Shown in pieces: positions 51,437 through 60,090 of a DNA stretch of 64,000 bases (position 1 is the stretch's first letter; each line of letters opens with the position of its first letter). The notes under the pieces were generated by a model, which was not told where the DNA came from, ran no database searches, and saw only the letters and a list, made by a program, of their open reading frames with translations. Source of the stretch: Phocaeicola dorei. GTDB lineage: Bacteria; Bacteroidota; Bacteroidia; Bacteroidales; Bacteroidaceae. A program made the translations under genes and the position numbers. The DNA lies in NCBI RefSeq assembly GCF_013009555.1, contig NZ_CP046176.1, positions 2,325,501 to 2,389,500 on the forward strand, given 5' to 3'.

Positions 51437-52956
51437 TCAAAAAACTTGTTATATTGGTTTATATCTGTTTTTTCAGGATGACAGTCCGCTGTTTCCGGAA
51501 TGGATGTCGGAGCTTGGAAAGTCATCCCGTTCATATTGTCCTTACTCCTGTGAATTGAGCCGGATATTTCCTGCACGGAAAGGCTGTTGTATATGTTTTT
51601 TTCCAGACAGGTCCGCAGGGCTGCGATCACTGTTTCTTTGCCGTATTCGGATATAACATGAAGCAGCAGTTTCATATTGTCTCTGTAATAACGCGGCTTT
51701 TCCCTTTCCAGATTCCGGAGCCACAGAATAACGGTGGGGTCATCTTCCGTCCGCTTTCGGATCCGGACCTGCAAGTCATTCACACTCCGTGTCTTGTCCT
51801 TATGATGTCTTTTGTCACATACATTTTTCCCTTTTCCGGGACACAACTCATGCCTGCATATGAGTTTACCGCTCTCTTTGTCGTACAGCTCGATATGTCC
51901 GTTATTCTCAAGTAGCCATACAACGGTGTTCCGATTTTTATAGGTGCCGGAGGGCACGCTGTAGTAGTTGGTCCGGTACCGTACCGTATTGTCCTTGCGG
52001 ACATGATACTCTTTCGGCTCGTCTTTGGGGGGCACCGGTTCTCCATAGTATGGCAACAGATATTTCCGTTCAATCTCAAATTCCTCAGCCGGAACCAGGC
52101 GTGTGGTTCCATGTATCTTGCCGTTTCCTGTTTTTTCCAGCCATTGCAGGACCTCGGTGTTAAGGACTTCCAGGCTGTTAAATGTCCGTCCGGCAAGAAA
52201 GTTACGCTTGACATATTTGACCACATTTTCCACTTTTCCCTTGCTTTCCGGATCAGCAGGACGGCAGAACACGGGCTGGAAATGCTGCTCGTTGACAAAG
52301 GCACGGAATGTTCTTGTCAATATGAGGTCACCCAGGTTTTCTCTGACCAGCAGGACTTTGTCCTGGTCATAGATTATCCTTCTTGGCTTCCCTCCGAAAT
52401 ATGCGAAAGCCAGTTCATGGGCATATACGGCCAGGGCTGATGTGAAAGGCGTACAGGAAAAATACACGAACTTCTGCCTGGAACGGCTCATCACCATGAC
52501 AAAAAAATAAACTTTGACAAAGTCGTTCCTGTATGTGGGCATACGGCTTTCTCCGAAATCCATCTGGGCATATTCCCCGTAAGGGGTATCCGGCATTTTC
52601 TCATAAACACGTTTGGAAAGCCCCTCCTTGTCCAGATTATACTTACGACGTACAGTTTCCACAAAATTGTATACGGTTTTCCCGCAGACAACAGGAAGAT
52701 CAGGATACTGTTCCTTCATCCAGTCATGAATCTGGGAGGCGGACAGGAACCTGTACTGGGAAAGAACGTCACAGACATAACTTTCGTATTTGTCAAGTAT
52801 GCGGGGATATCGCCTGCGATGCTGCAATTTTGCAGTCAATGTGTCCTCATCCATTTTCAAGTACCGGCGCACCGTACTTCTATGCAGACCAAGCTGGAAC
52901 GCAATCTGACTTTTGTTAAATCCTTTTGAATATAATTCTCTTATTTTGTACCACAT
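51433..52956 (-). CDS. istA: IS21 transposase IstA
   Basis: The protein has about 507 residues from MWYKIRELYSKGFNKS (52956); a longer start at 53031 is possible. An N-terminal helix-turn-helix (SQIAFQLGLHRSTVRRYLK) is followed by the DDE core with Asp in YAQMDFGESR, Asp in RIIYDQDKVL and Glu in SKGKVENVVK. The copy looks intact. Confidence 0.92.
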   Translation of the reverse strand: MWYKIRELYSKGFNKSQIAFQLGLHRSTVRRYLKMDEDTLTAKLQHRRRYPRILDKYESYVCDVLSQYRFLSASQIHDWMKEQYPDLPVVCGKTVYNFVETVRRKYNLDKEGLSKRVYEKMPDTPYGEYAQMDFGESRMPTYRNDFVKVYFFVMVMSRSRQKFVYFSCTPFTSALAVYAHELAFAYFGGKPRRIIYDQDKVLLVRENLGDLILTRTFRAFVNEQHFQPVFCRPADPESKGKVENVVKYVKRNFLAGRTFNSLEVLNTEVLQWLEKTGNGKIHGTTRLVPAEEFEIERKYLLPYYGEPVPPKDEPKEYHVRKDNTVRYRTNYYSVPSGTYKNRNTVVWLLENNGHIELYDKESGKLICRHELCPGKGKNVCDKRHHKDKTRSVNDLQVRIRKRTEDDPTVILWLRNLEREKPRYYRDNMKLLLHVISEYGKETVIAALRTCLEKNIYNSLSVQEISGSIHRSKDNMNGMTFQAPTSIPETADCHPEKTDINQYNKFFE

Positions 52957-53124
52957 GATGACTCTGTTGTTTGATTGGTATCTGCATGCGTCCTTAGTTC
53001 TGTCCATATCATTTATATTATTGAAACGCAAATATAGACATTTTTAGGAGGCATGATGGCATATTTCCTTTTTCTAAAAGGACATGGGGCAAAGATACGG
53101 ATTACAACTCCATACCTGTCCGTA

Positions 53125-53460
53125 TTAATATTTTAATGTTGTAATATTTTAATTTTAAAATATCAAACAATTTAAAAATTAAAATATTCTGATATTAAAA
53201 TGTTTTTAAATTGAACCGTCAGCATTCCTTTGAAAAAAAGAATATCCATTGATTTTCCACATAAGATCAAGTGTGGGTTACAGAATTAGGTGTCTGATAT
53301 TTTTGATGATAATATAACATGTATGGGTAAATAAATATCATAAAACAACACCTGCATGACTTCATGTACAGGTATTTATGACTAAAGTTTTAATATTTCA
53401 ACATTTTGATATTTTAATGTTTTAATATTAAAACACTTTAATGTATTGACATTAAGTATT
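53125..53460. repeat. Two clusters of ATTTTAATRTT-like AT-rich repeats
   Basis: Cluster 1 (53125-53213) and cluster 2 (53386-53460) contain many near-copies of TATTTTAATGTT and its reverse complement, such as TTTTAATATT and AATATTAAAA. The 172 bases between them hold no gene. They could be a replication or partition site of the second element, or simply an AT-rich spacer. The wider 53107-54378 gap contains no intact gene. Confidence 0.4.
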
Positions 53461-53704
53461 GGATGGATATATATATTGAATGGATATTAAAAAAAAGTGA
53501 CACGGCAATTTAGAATGTATACCTATCGGATTCGTGGAAAAAGAGGACGATTCAAAATAATCCTGCCGCTTCTTTTTGTTCCTTCTTGACGCTACCAGGC
53601 ATGTCCGGTTCTCCGCCATCATTTTCAGATTACCTATATTTTTATTCGTTCATGGACAGGAATGTTCATGCGCATTTCTATCGGCAACCCATAAGTATTG
53701 ACTG

Positions 53705-53935
53705 TCAGGTATTGTTCATTTTCTTTTTTTCGGGAAGATTATGCACAGATATTGTACTTTTCTTGATTTTCAGAATCGGTTTAATAAAGTCTGCCGTATT
53801 GTCTTCCGGTTTGTCCACCGGCCACTTGCCGATAGCTTCCGAAGGAACCTCTTACAAAATGGCAATGCCAGTGCCTTTCCGGATTTCTCCGTGTCTTTCA
53901 AGACCTGAAATCCGGCGCACATCCGTATCTGCCAT
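53705..53935 (-). pseudogene. Small ORF interrupted by one in-frame stop
   Basis: It reads MADTDVRRISGLERHGEIRK, GTGIAIL, then TAA and, still in frame, EVPSEAIGKWPVDKPEDNTA and a KPILKIKKST tail before TGA. The amino-acid composition on both sides of the TAA looks protein-like, so this may be a decayed small gene. No family is recognised. Confidence 0.25.
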
Positions 53936-54167
53936 ATGACCTTGCAGTTTGTTCCTGTATGGACATAATATATATCCGTTTTTCTGTCACATATTTTTTA
54001 TATTCATTTCATTCCGCATGGTCTTTTCTCTTTTCTTTGGAAAGGGCCCTGCCCGAGAAATTCCATTTTTTCATCGAAAAAATAATAAGGAAGAGCAAGC
54101 AGGGTTCAGGCAAAGCCATGAACCAAATCACGCAGAGCCGTGATTGTCAATTGATTATGATTTTTTT

Positions 54168-54307
54168 GTAGACAAATAGTCTACTTTTTCTGTAGATTTT
54201 AGCTTTTTTATGTTGATAATCAAGTAATTGTATTGTCTATATAAAATCTACATATTTTTATATATAACTGATTGTCAGTTCTTTACAGTGTAGGCGAAAA
54301 ATCTACA
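54168..54307 (+). promoter_or_regulatory. TGTAGATTTT boxes and GTAGAC palindrome upstream of btgA-like gene
   Basis: GTAGAC/GTCTAC forms a short palindrome at 54168-54184. TGTAGATTTT is at 54191, and its reverse complement AAAATCTACA is at 54243 and 54298. These may be binding sites for the mobilisation protein or part of oriT. Confidence 0.4.
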
Positions 54308-54353
54308 GAAAATAATATGGAGGCAGTACAAAAAGGTTGTGCTGGTCCGCCCT

Positions 54354-54361
54354 TACATTTG
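54354..54361 (+). promoter_or_regulatory. -7 promoter element of the btgA-like gene
   Basis: TACATTTG matches TAnnTTTG and lies 17 bases before the chosen ATG, downstream of the repeated boxes. Confidence 0.45.
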
Positions 54362-54378
54362 CAGAAAGATTCAAGATT

Positions 54379-54882
54379 ATGCAAACAAAAATTACAAAAA
54401 CCATTCGTGTATCCATAGATGTGAAACAGCATCTGGACGAAATGAAAGGAAGCGTGTCGGCCAGTGAATTCATTGAGACAATGCTGTCCTACTTTGAGCG
54501 GAATGGGGTGGATCCCCGAACATCAATCAACGGGAAGTTCAAGACACTGGAACTTCAGGGAATCGAACGGATCATCAAAATCATCCGTGCCATAGAAAAA
54601 GATAAGATTGACAAGCTGCTTCCTGCATCGGAAGCGCACAGTGATGATCTGCTGAAACAGGCAGACAAACAGGTCACCCAACTGAAAGCGGAAGTGGAAC
54701 GCTTGAAAAAAGCAAGTGCTCCTGACGTGGTAGGTAGAAACAAATTGGGACAGGTTGTCAGGCTGCTGGAAAACGCTTTCGACCAGAAGAACTTCAAGAA
54801 GGCGGAAAAAGGAACAGATTATTTTGTCGCACCGGTTTATCTGGAAATGTTGTTATATAAAGTAAAGGAAATATGCTCATAA
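54379..54882 (+). CDS. BfmA/BtgA-family mobilisation protein
   Basis: The protein has 167 residues from MQTKITKTIRVSIDVKQHL. The N-terminal part looks like a ribbon-helix-helix DNA-binding domain (RVSIDVKQHLDEMK, SASEFIETMLSYFERNG), and the middle is a coiled coil (KQADKQVTQLKAEVERLKKA). It would bind oriT of the second element and recruit the relaxase encoded downstream. The 368 bases after it hold an open frame (54873-55187) that does not look coding. Confidence 0.75.
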   Translation: MQTKITKTIRVSIDVKQHLDEMKGSVSASEFIETMLSYFERNGVDPRTSINGKFKTLELQGIERIIKIIRAIEKDKIDKLLPASEAHSDDLLKQADKQVTQLKAEVERLKKASAPDVVGRNKLGQVVRLLENAFDQKNFKKAEKGTDYFVAPVYLEMLLYKVKEICS

Positions 54883-55250
54883 AACAGGTAATGGCCCGTC
54901 CTGTACCGGCTCATCCGAAGTGGAAATACAGTTTGAACAGAGAAAGTATGATATTTTTTTTTCACAAGAAAATATTATATGGCGCCAATGTGGTTTATGC
55001 GGAAGGCTGGCAACAATCAAAAAAAAGAATGGCATATTCTACCATATTTCCAGCAATCCTTTACAGAATGAAGTGTCCATATAGTCCGGCGAATTATCTG
55101 AAAGGGGATTATGAAGTTCGGGCTGTCACCATGAAGGAACAGAGGACGACAGGCGGTGAGTTGAAAAAAATGCAGTATCATACATGAATCTGTATTCAAG
55201 AAATTTCAATAGGAACCTTATGATTATTATCAGAACTAAATCCAGGTGGA

Positions 55251-56186
55251 ATGTTTGTAAAGGTACATAAACCGGTCAACACACCCTGTGTATGCGACAA
55301 CAAGGATAGGTGCCGGGCACTGGTGGAATATCTGTTGAAGGAAAGTCTTGAAGACAAACCTTATTATGACACTTTCTTCTCCCATGAGGAGGATTATGTA
55401 CCACCGGTGACGGTCATGCAAAAGATTGACAGCAACCATAAGAAGCTGATGAAAGGAGATGATAAATTCTATATGCTGTCCATCAATCCCTCACAGGATG
55501 AAGCGGCTCATCTGATCCGGAAGGTTACAGGAAAGCAGGTGACGGAATTTGAACAGCTCACCGTGGAGGAACAGGAAAAAGTCATTCATGAGTTGAAGAA
55601 TTACTCCCGGAACTGTATGGACCTGTATGCGGAGAATTTTCGCAGAGAGAAGATAAAATCAGGAAAGGATCTTGTTTATTTTGGGAGGGTGGAAACGGAA
55701 CGCCACTACAGGAACAGTGATGAGGAAGTGAAGGAGGGACAGGCAAAGTCAGGGGACAGGAAACCCGGGCTACAGCTTCATGTACATATCATCGTGTCAC
55801 GGAACGATGTGACACAAACAGTAAGACTTTCACCATTAGCAAGAAGCAAAGGTTCATTTAATGAACTAAACGGTAAGAAAGTCATGGTGGGCTTCGAACA
55901 CATGGAGTGGAAATCCCGGTGTGCGGACCGGTTCATCAGTATGTATGGTTACAAGGCCACACACAAGTATTACGAGGACGGCAGGGAACACACCTACCAT
56001 TATGTTCCGGGAAAGAACGAGGCGATGAGCATGGCCAAATCCGCCATCCTGCAGAAAGAATTCAGAAACGAGAGGAAGATGCTGGATGTGTCTTACCGGA
56101 TGTTCCGTTTCATGGTGAATCCGAAACAGGCTCTCATAGCGGAAGCTAAAAGACTGGTAAAGGATGCGTTTACTGGAAAAATCTAA
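55251..56186 (+). CDS. Relaxase/mobilisation protein (DUF5712-like)
   Basis: The protein has 311 residues. The metal-binding histidines lie in LQLHVHIIVSRND (about 182-194), and the upstream strand FYMLSINPSQDEAAH resembles relaxase motif I. It starts behind the BtgA-like gene and is followed after 8 bases by a coupling protein, giving a complete mobilisation set distinct from mobABC. Confidence 0.78.
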   Translation: MFVKVHKPVNTPCVCDNKDRCRALVEYLLKESLEDKPYYDTFFSHEEDYVPPVTVMQKIDSNHKKLMKGDDKFYMLSINPSQDEAAHLIRKVTGKQVTEFEQLTVEEQEKVIHELKNYSRNCMDLYAENFRREKIKSGKDLVYFGRVETERHYRNSDEEVKEGQAKSGDRKPGLQLHVHIIVSRNDVTQTVRLSPLARSKGSFNELNGKKVMVGFEHMEWKSRCADRFISMYGYKATHKYYEDGREHTYHYVPGKNEAMSMAKSAILQKEFRNERKMLDVSYRMFRFMVNPKQALIAEAKRLVKDAFTGKI

Positions 56187-56194
56187 ATCAATTT

Positions 56195-57829
56195 ATGAAT
56201 ATGGATCATATGTTTATTATGAAACTGGCAGCCCTGCTTTTTGGCGGCGGCATTGCCAGCTGTCTGTTTCCGGGAAAATCCCGGATGTCACATGTCCTGT
56301 TCCTGCTGTTGATACTTGCAGAAACAGCTGTCGCACATGCCACCATCCCGGACGGGTGGTGGTTCCTGCTTACGGGTGTCGTTTCCGTACTTCTTCGTCT
56401 TTCTTTCAAAGGAGGGACAGAAAGCGGAAAGGGCGGAAAAGCCCTGCTCTCCCTTCACGCCACGGACGGGACAATTATCAGATATTATTACTGGTTCTCC
56501 AATTTCCTTGTCTATGGAGGAGCCGGTTCCGGCAAGACCAAATCCATAGGCAAACCGCTGATGGAGCAGTACATCAGGTCCGGATTCGCCGGTTTCATCT
56601 ATGACTTCAAGGATTTTGACTATACCCGGACTGCATACAACCTGATCAGGAAACACGGATACCCCCATGAGTTCTATTATGTAAATTTCATGGACATGAA
56701 CCGGACTTACCGCTTCAATCCGCTGGACAGGAGGAATATAAAGGACAGGACGATGCTCATGCAGCTGATGGAGGACGTACTGGGCGCGTTGATGCCGCCC
56801 ACATCCAAACAGGACGAATGGTATACGGGCGCGCTTGGCATCCTGAACGGCGTGGCGTACAGGCTTTGGGACGAGTTCCCGGAATGCTGCACGCTGCCGC
56901 ATATCGTCAACTTCGTGATGAAGGCCGATACGGGACAGCTTCAGGAATTCCTGAAGCTGAACGATATCAGCGCCATGATGGCGGGGGCGTACCTCAAGGC
57001 GGAAGGCAGTGAGAAAACACAGGCCTCCTATGTGTCCACTCTCAGCAACTATGTGGCGAAGCTGGCCACCAATGAGAACATATGCTATGTGCTGACAGGG
57101 AATGACTTCGACTTCAATCTGATTGATCCTGAACATCCGAAACTTTTTGCAATCAGCAACAACTATGCAACGGAGTCGGTGATATCCCCCGTCATCGCCA
57201 TGGTAATGAGTATCGCCTCGCGCTCGTTCTCCATGGAGAACAGGGTCCCCTTTGTATTTATCCTGGACGAGATGACCACCTTCAAGGTGCGTGACTTCGA
57301 GAAGCTGCCTTCCGTCCTGCGCGAGTACGGGGCGGCGTTCCTGCTGCTCACCCAGTCCGGAGCCAAGCTGGAGAAACTGTACAGCAAACTGGACAGGTCG
57401 TCCATCGAGGCGAATTTCGGAAATATCTTCCTGGGCCGCACACAGGATGTGGAGGCATTGAAATATTACCCTCTCTTTTTCGGGAAATACGAGAAGGAGA
57501 AGAAGTCCACCAGTTCCGGCAGCAGCGGTGGCGGCCGTAATTCCAGCGTGACCATCAGCACACAGAAGGAAGAGATATATGAATCGAAGGACTTCGCTTC
57601 ATTGGAACCGGGGGAATTTATCGGAATGGGAAACCGTTCCAATATCAAAGGACATTTCAGGAAGAAGTTCAGGTTGTTCGAACTGGAGGAGGAACCGCTG
57701 CCGGTAGTCGCGTTCAGGACGGAGAAGGAAATATCTGACAATTATACCAGAATACTGAAAGATATCGAGAGGGTGCTTGGGATGGAAGACGCAGAAGTGG
57801 ATGTAAATTCTTTGTTCGCCGACAGGTAG
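56195..57829 (+). CDS. TraG/VirD4-family coupling protein of the second element
   Basis: The protein has 544 residues with two N-terminal membrane segments, then Walker A GGAGSGKT (near residue 108) and Walker B FVFILDEMTTF (near residue 350). The RTQDVEALKYYPLFFGKYEK segment is typical of Bacteroidales coupling proteins. It is a distant relative of mobC. The stop is followed at once by an integrase remnant. Confidence 0.85.
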   Translation: MNMDHMFIMKLAALLFGGGIASCLFPGKSRMSHVLFLLLILAETAVAHATIPDGWWFLLTGVVSVLLRLSFKGGTESGKGGKALLSLHATDGTIIRYYYWFSNFLVYGGAGSGKTKSIGKPLMEQYIRSGFAGFIYDFKDFDYTRTAYNLIRKHGYPHEFYYVNFMDMNRTYRFNPLDRRNIKDRTMLMQLMEDVLGALMPPTSKQDEWYTGALGILNGVAYRLWDEFPECCTLPHIVNFVMKADTGQLQEFLKLNDISAMMAGAYLKAEGSEKTQASYVSTLSNYVAKLATNENICYVLTGNDFDFNLIDPEHPKLFAISNNYATESVISPVIAMVMSIASRSFSMENRVPFVFILDEMTTFKVRDFEKLPSVLREYGAAFLLLTQSGAKLEKLYSKLDRSSIEANFGNIFLGRTQDVEALKYYPLFFGKYEKEKKSTSSGSSGGGRNSSVTISTQKEEIYESKDFASLEPGEFIGMGNRSNIKGHFRKKFRLFELEEEPLPVVAFRTEKEISDNYTRILKDIERVLGMEDAEVDVNSLFADR

Positions 57830-58078
57830 AAAAGATATTTATTTCAGTATAAGGTCAAACAGGAAATACTGTTGAAACTCTTTGAACAACACAATGCCGA
57901 GTTCGCCAAGAAAGTGGGATACAACAGGGCAAAGGGTACGTTCCAGCGTTACATAACCGTTTGCAAGCACATTCGGGAGCTCTTGTCACACACCTACAAG
58001 TGTGTGAAAGAGTTACAGCTCACGTTCATCAACGATTTCGAGTCTTTTCTACGGACGGAGAAGAAATGGCGACAATAA
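57830..58078 (+). pseudogene. Tyrosine integrase N-terminal remnant
   Basis: In frame it reads KVKQEILLKLFEQHNAEFAK, KVGYNRAKGTFQRYITVCKH, a shortened SHTYKCVKELQLTFINDFE, and stops. This is the SAM-like arm/core-binding region of Bacteroides ICE integrases; the catalytic domain is absent. It marks the right border of mobile DNA. The 58079-58310 stretch beyond it has an open frame (KFLRDTLNFGDAVIRKLRT...) that I cannot assign. Confidence 0.65.
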
Positions 58079-58310
58079 AGTTCCTGCGTGATACTCTGAA
58101 CTTTGGCGATGCCGTTATTAGAAAACTACGCACGTTCAAAGATGTTTCCATTAAAGGTGAACTGTATTCTCGTGAGTTGTTTAGCAGACATTTCAAAACT
58201 GACGGTGCGGTTTGCTCTCTTAAACAGGATACATCTTTTTCTGTTACAATCACCATCTATTTGCAAAAATTAGCGGATACAATCTTTATTCCGAAAAGAG
58301 CCATCGTCAT

Positions 58311-58346
58311 AAAAAAGAGGATGTGTCAGCATTTTGACACACCTCC
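58311..58346 (-). terminator. Rho-independent terminator of the SusCD-GDPD operon
   Basis: On the minus strand GAGG-TGTGTCA pairs with TGACACA-CCTC, followed by TTTTTT. It lies 24 bases after the GDPD stop. Confidence 0.88.
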
Positions 58347-58369
58347 TATGTGCATTTGCATTAGTTGTA

Positions 58370-60076
58370 TTAGTGCAGATCGCGTGAACGTAAGTATTCA
58401 ATAAGCCTGGCCGGTTCATCAGTCTGAATCATGCGTGCTCCTAATTTGTCAATGAGGTAGCCATAGCCAGCATCAGGATCTGCCTTTGAAACAACATCGT
58501 CATGGTTGCCGTTTCGTCCTTTCAGGGAGTTATACCATAAGAGAGATTTGCGGGCTACCAACTTCTTGGCTTTCAGAGGTAAGGGATTGTCAGACTTTTG
58601 ATAGCCTACTTCGAAGACAACGGGAGCCATTTCATTTACGAACGAGGTGATGCGTTGTTCAGCATCATCATTGTCCATACGTACCATTGGCATAAAGATG
58701 ATTGAATCTAAATGGACACCAAGTCTATTGTTGATTTCCTCGATAGATTGCAATCCTTTCAAGATGGCAATATCTGTAGTGCCTGTTTCTTGCAGCAAAG
58801 CCACTACTTGTTCAAAGAATCTGTCCGCCTTATCAAGATTCAGCATGATGCGTCCTTTGGACATCAACAATACTTCTTTCAGTGTTGGCACCTTATGCTG
58901 AGTTACGTTGCCATTATGATCTTTCAGAAAGAGTTTTTGAATATCAGCGAATGTCGTCTCTGCTATCAGCCCTTTACCATTGGTGGTACGATCCAGCCTT
59001 TCGTCATGCATGAGGATGAGTTGACCGTCTTTAGTGCGTTGTACATCGATTTCAACTACATCGCCACCCATTTGAATAATGCTGTTGATGGCATCCAAAG
59101 AATTCTCAGGGAATTGTTTCCAATCTCCACGGTGAGACACGACATGTACATAATGCTGGTCTCTATCCATCAGCTTTTTGCGGATATATCCGGCGGTGTT
59201 GACACTCTTCCCTTGGTTACGAAGATAATTGACAAGCTCTTTAGGGCGATCGGTTTGGATAAAAGAAGCTCCCATTTCAATAACCTTTCCCCAAATGGAA
59301 TCTTGTTGGTTCTCTTCCACGGCTCTGTCATCATTCAAACCGGCGCAAAGAGAGGGCCAAAGAGTGTTGATCCACACTTTGCTTCCAGATTTTTGAATGC
59401 GGTCGAGAACATTCTGAAGTGCTTGGTCTATTTGGGTAAAACACACTTCAAATGCTTTGGGTTGCATGTTTTTGATGTATTCTTCCACCATGGTCATAGC
59501 ATCAGGATTGGCCATATCAATGATAGGCATAAAGAATAGCTTATCCAATACCGCTTTATTCTCAGCCACCACCTTCTGATAGGGAAGTCCGGCTTTGATG
59601 AGTACCTGCTGTGTAGTACCGGTTTTTTCAAGGACTTTTTCTACCAAATCGAAATAGTCATATCCCTTATCGATGTTTACCCAAATCTTGCCCTTGGCAA
59701 CTATCATAGCTTCTTCTAAAGTCGGGATCTGATGACTAGTAGCTACACCGGCTCCATTCCTGAGCCTCATTTGTTTGATTTCAGCCAAAGTATAATCTTG
59801 GGGGAGTCCCTTGCCGGTTGTGGTTCGGTCGAGGGTTTTATCATGAAGCAGAATCAGCTCGTTATCTTTGGTTTTTTTGATATCGATTTCCACCATATTC
59901 ACACCTAGGTCAATACAGTTTTGGATGGCTCGAATAGAGTTTTCTGGTGTATTACGCCAGTCTCCACGATGAGAGATAACGCTGACCTTCCCTTCCTCGT
60001 ATAGTGCTTGAGCTCTTGAAGGGAATACTTGGGCCATTAGGCCCAAGGTTAATGCAATTAGACATAAATTCTTCAT
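58370..60076 (-). CDS. Tandem glycerophosphodiester phosphodiesterase
   Basis: The protein has 568 residues: a signal peptide, then two complete GDPD domains (about 28-290 and 310-565). Each has its own SHRGDW...PENS, VEIDI/V and LLHD or LMHD catalytic motif. The family cleaves glycerophosphodiesters to glycerol-3-phosphate and an alcohol. It follows the SusD gene by 14 bases and belongs to the SusCD operon, so the substrate is probably an imported or surface-bound phosphodiester such as deacylated phospholipid or teichoic-acid-like material (inference). Confidence 0.9.
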   Translation of the reverse strand: MKNLCLIALTLGLMAQVFPSRAQALYEEGKVSVISHRGDWRNTPENSIRAIQNCIDLGVNMVEIDIKKTKDNELILLHDKTLDRTTTGKGLPQDYTLAEIKQMRLRNGAGVATSHQIPTLEEAMIVAKGKIWVNIDKGYDYFDLVEKVLEKTGTTQQVLIKAGLPYQKVVAENKAVLDKLFFMPIIDMANPDAMTMVEEYIKNMQPKAFEVCFTQIDQALQNVLDRIQKSGSKVWINTLWPSLCAGLNDDRAVEENQQDSIWGKVIEMGASFIQTDRPKELVNYLRNQGKSVNTAGYIRKKLMDRDQHYVHVVSHRGDWKQFPENSLDAINSIIQMGGDVVEIDVQRTKDGQLILMHDERLDRTTNGKGLIAETTFADIQKLFLKDHNGNVTQHKVPTLKEVLLMSKGRIMLNLDKADRFFEQVVALLQETGTTDIAILKGLQSIEEINNRLGVHLDSIIFMPMVRMDNDDAEQRITSFVNEMAPVVFEVGYQKSDNPLPLKAKKLVARKSLLWYNSLKGRNGNHDDVVSKADPDAGYGYLIDKLGARMIQTDEPARLIEYLRSRDLH

Positions 60077-60090
60077 ACTGATGAGTAATA

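Larger units (their letters stand above)
50600..53106 (-). mobile_element. IS21-family insertion sequence
   Basis: It carries istA and istB with the usual four-base overlap. The ends carry related terminal repeats: 50600-50650 and 53057-53106 both begin TGTAAT when read inward and both end AAATATGCCA. The outer boundary could extend about five bases, because GAGT also precedes both. I see no matching target duplication, which indicates a deletion or recombination next to one end. Confidence 0.88.

Noticed and set aside
53125-53460. Possible CRISPR-like array in the AT-rich repeats
   Set aside because: Units are about 10-12 bases, degenerate, in both orientations and without spacers of regular size; no cas genes are nearby.
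54873-55187. 104-codon frame between the BtgA-like gene and the relaxase
   Set aside because: Composition and lack of any domain do not support a gene; it starts inside the previous stop and may be chance. It remains possible but unsupported.
57961-58404. 147-codon frame at the right border
   Set aside because: It crosses the integrase remnant, a terminator and the 3' end of the GDPD gene in different frames. The middle part may be a fragment of an unknown gene but I cannot assign it.
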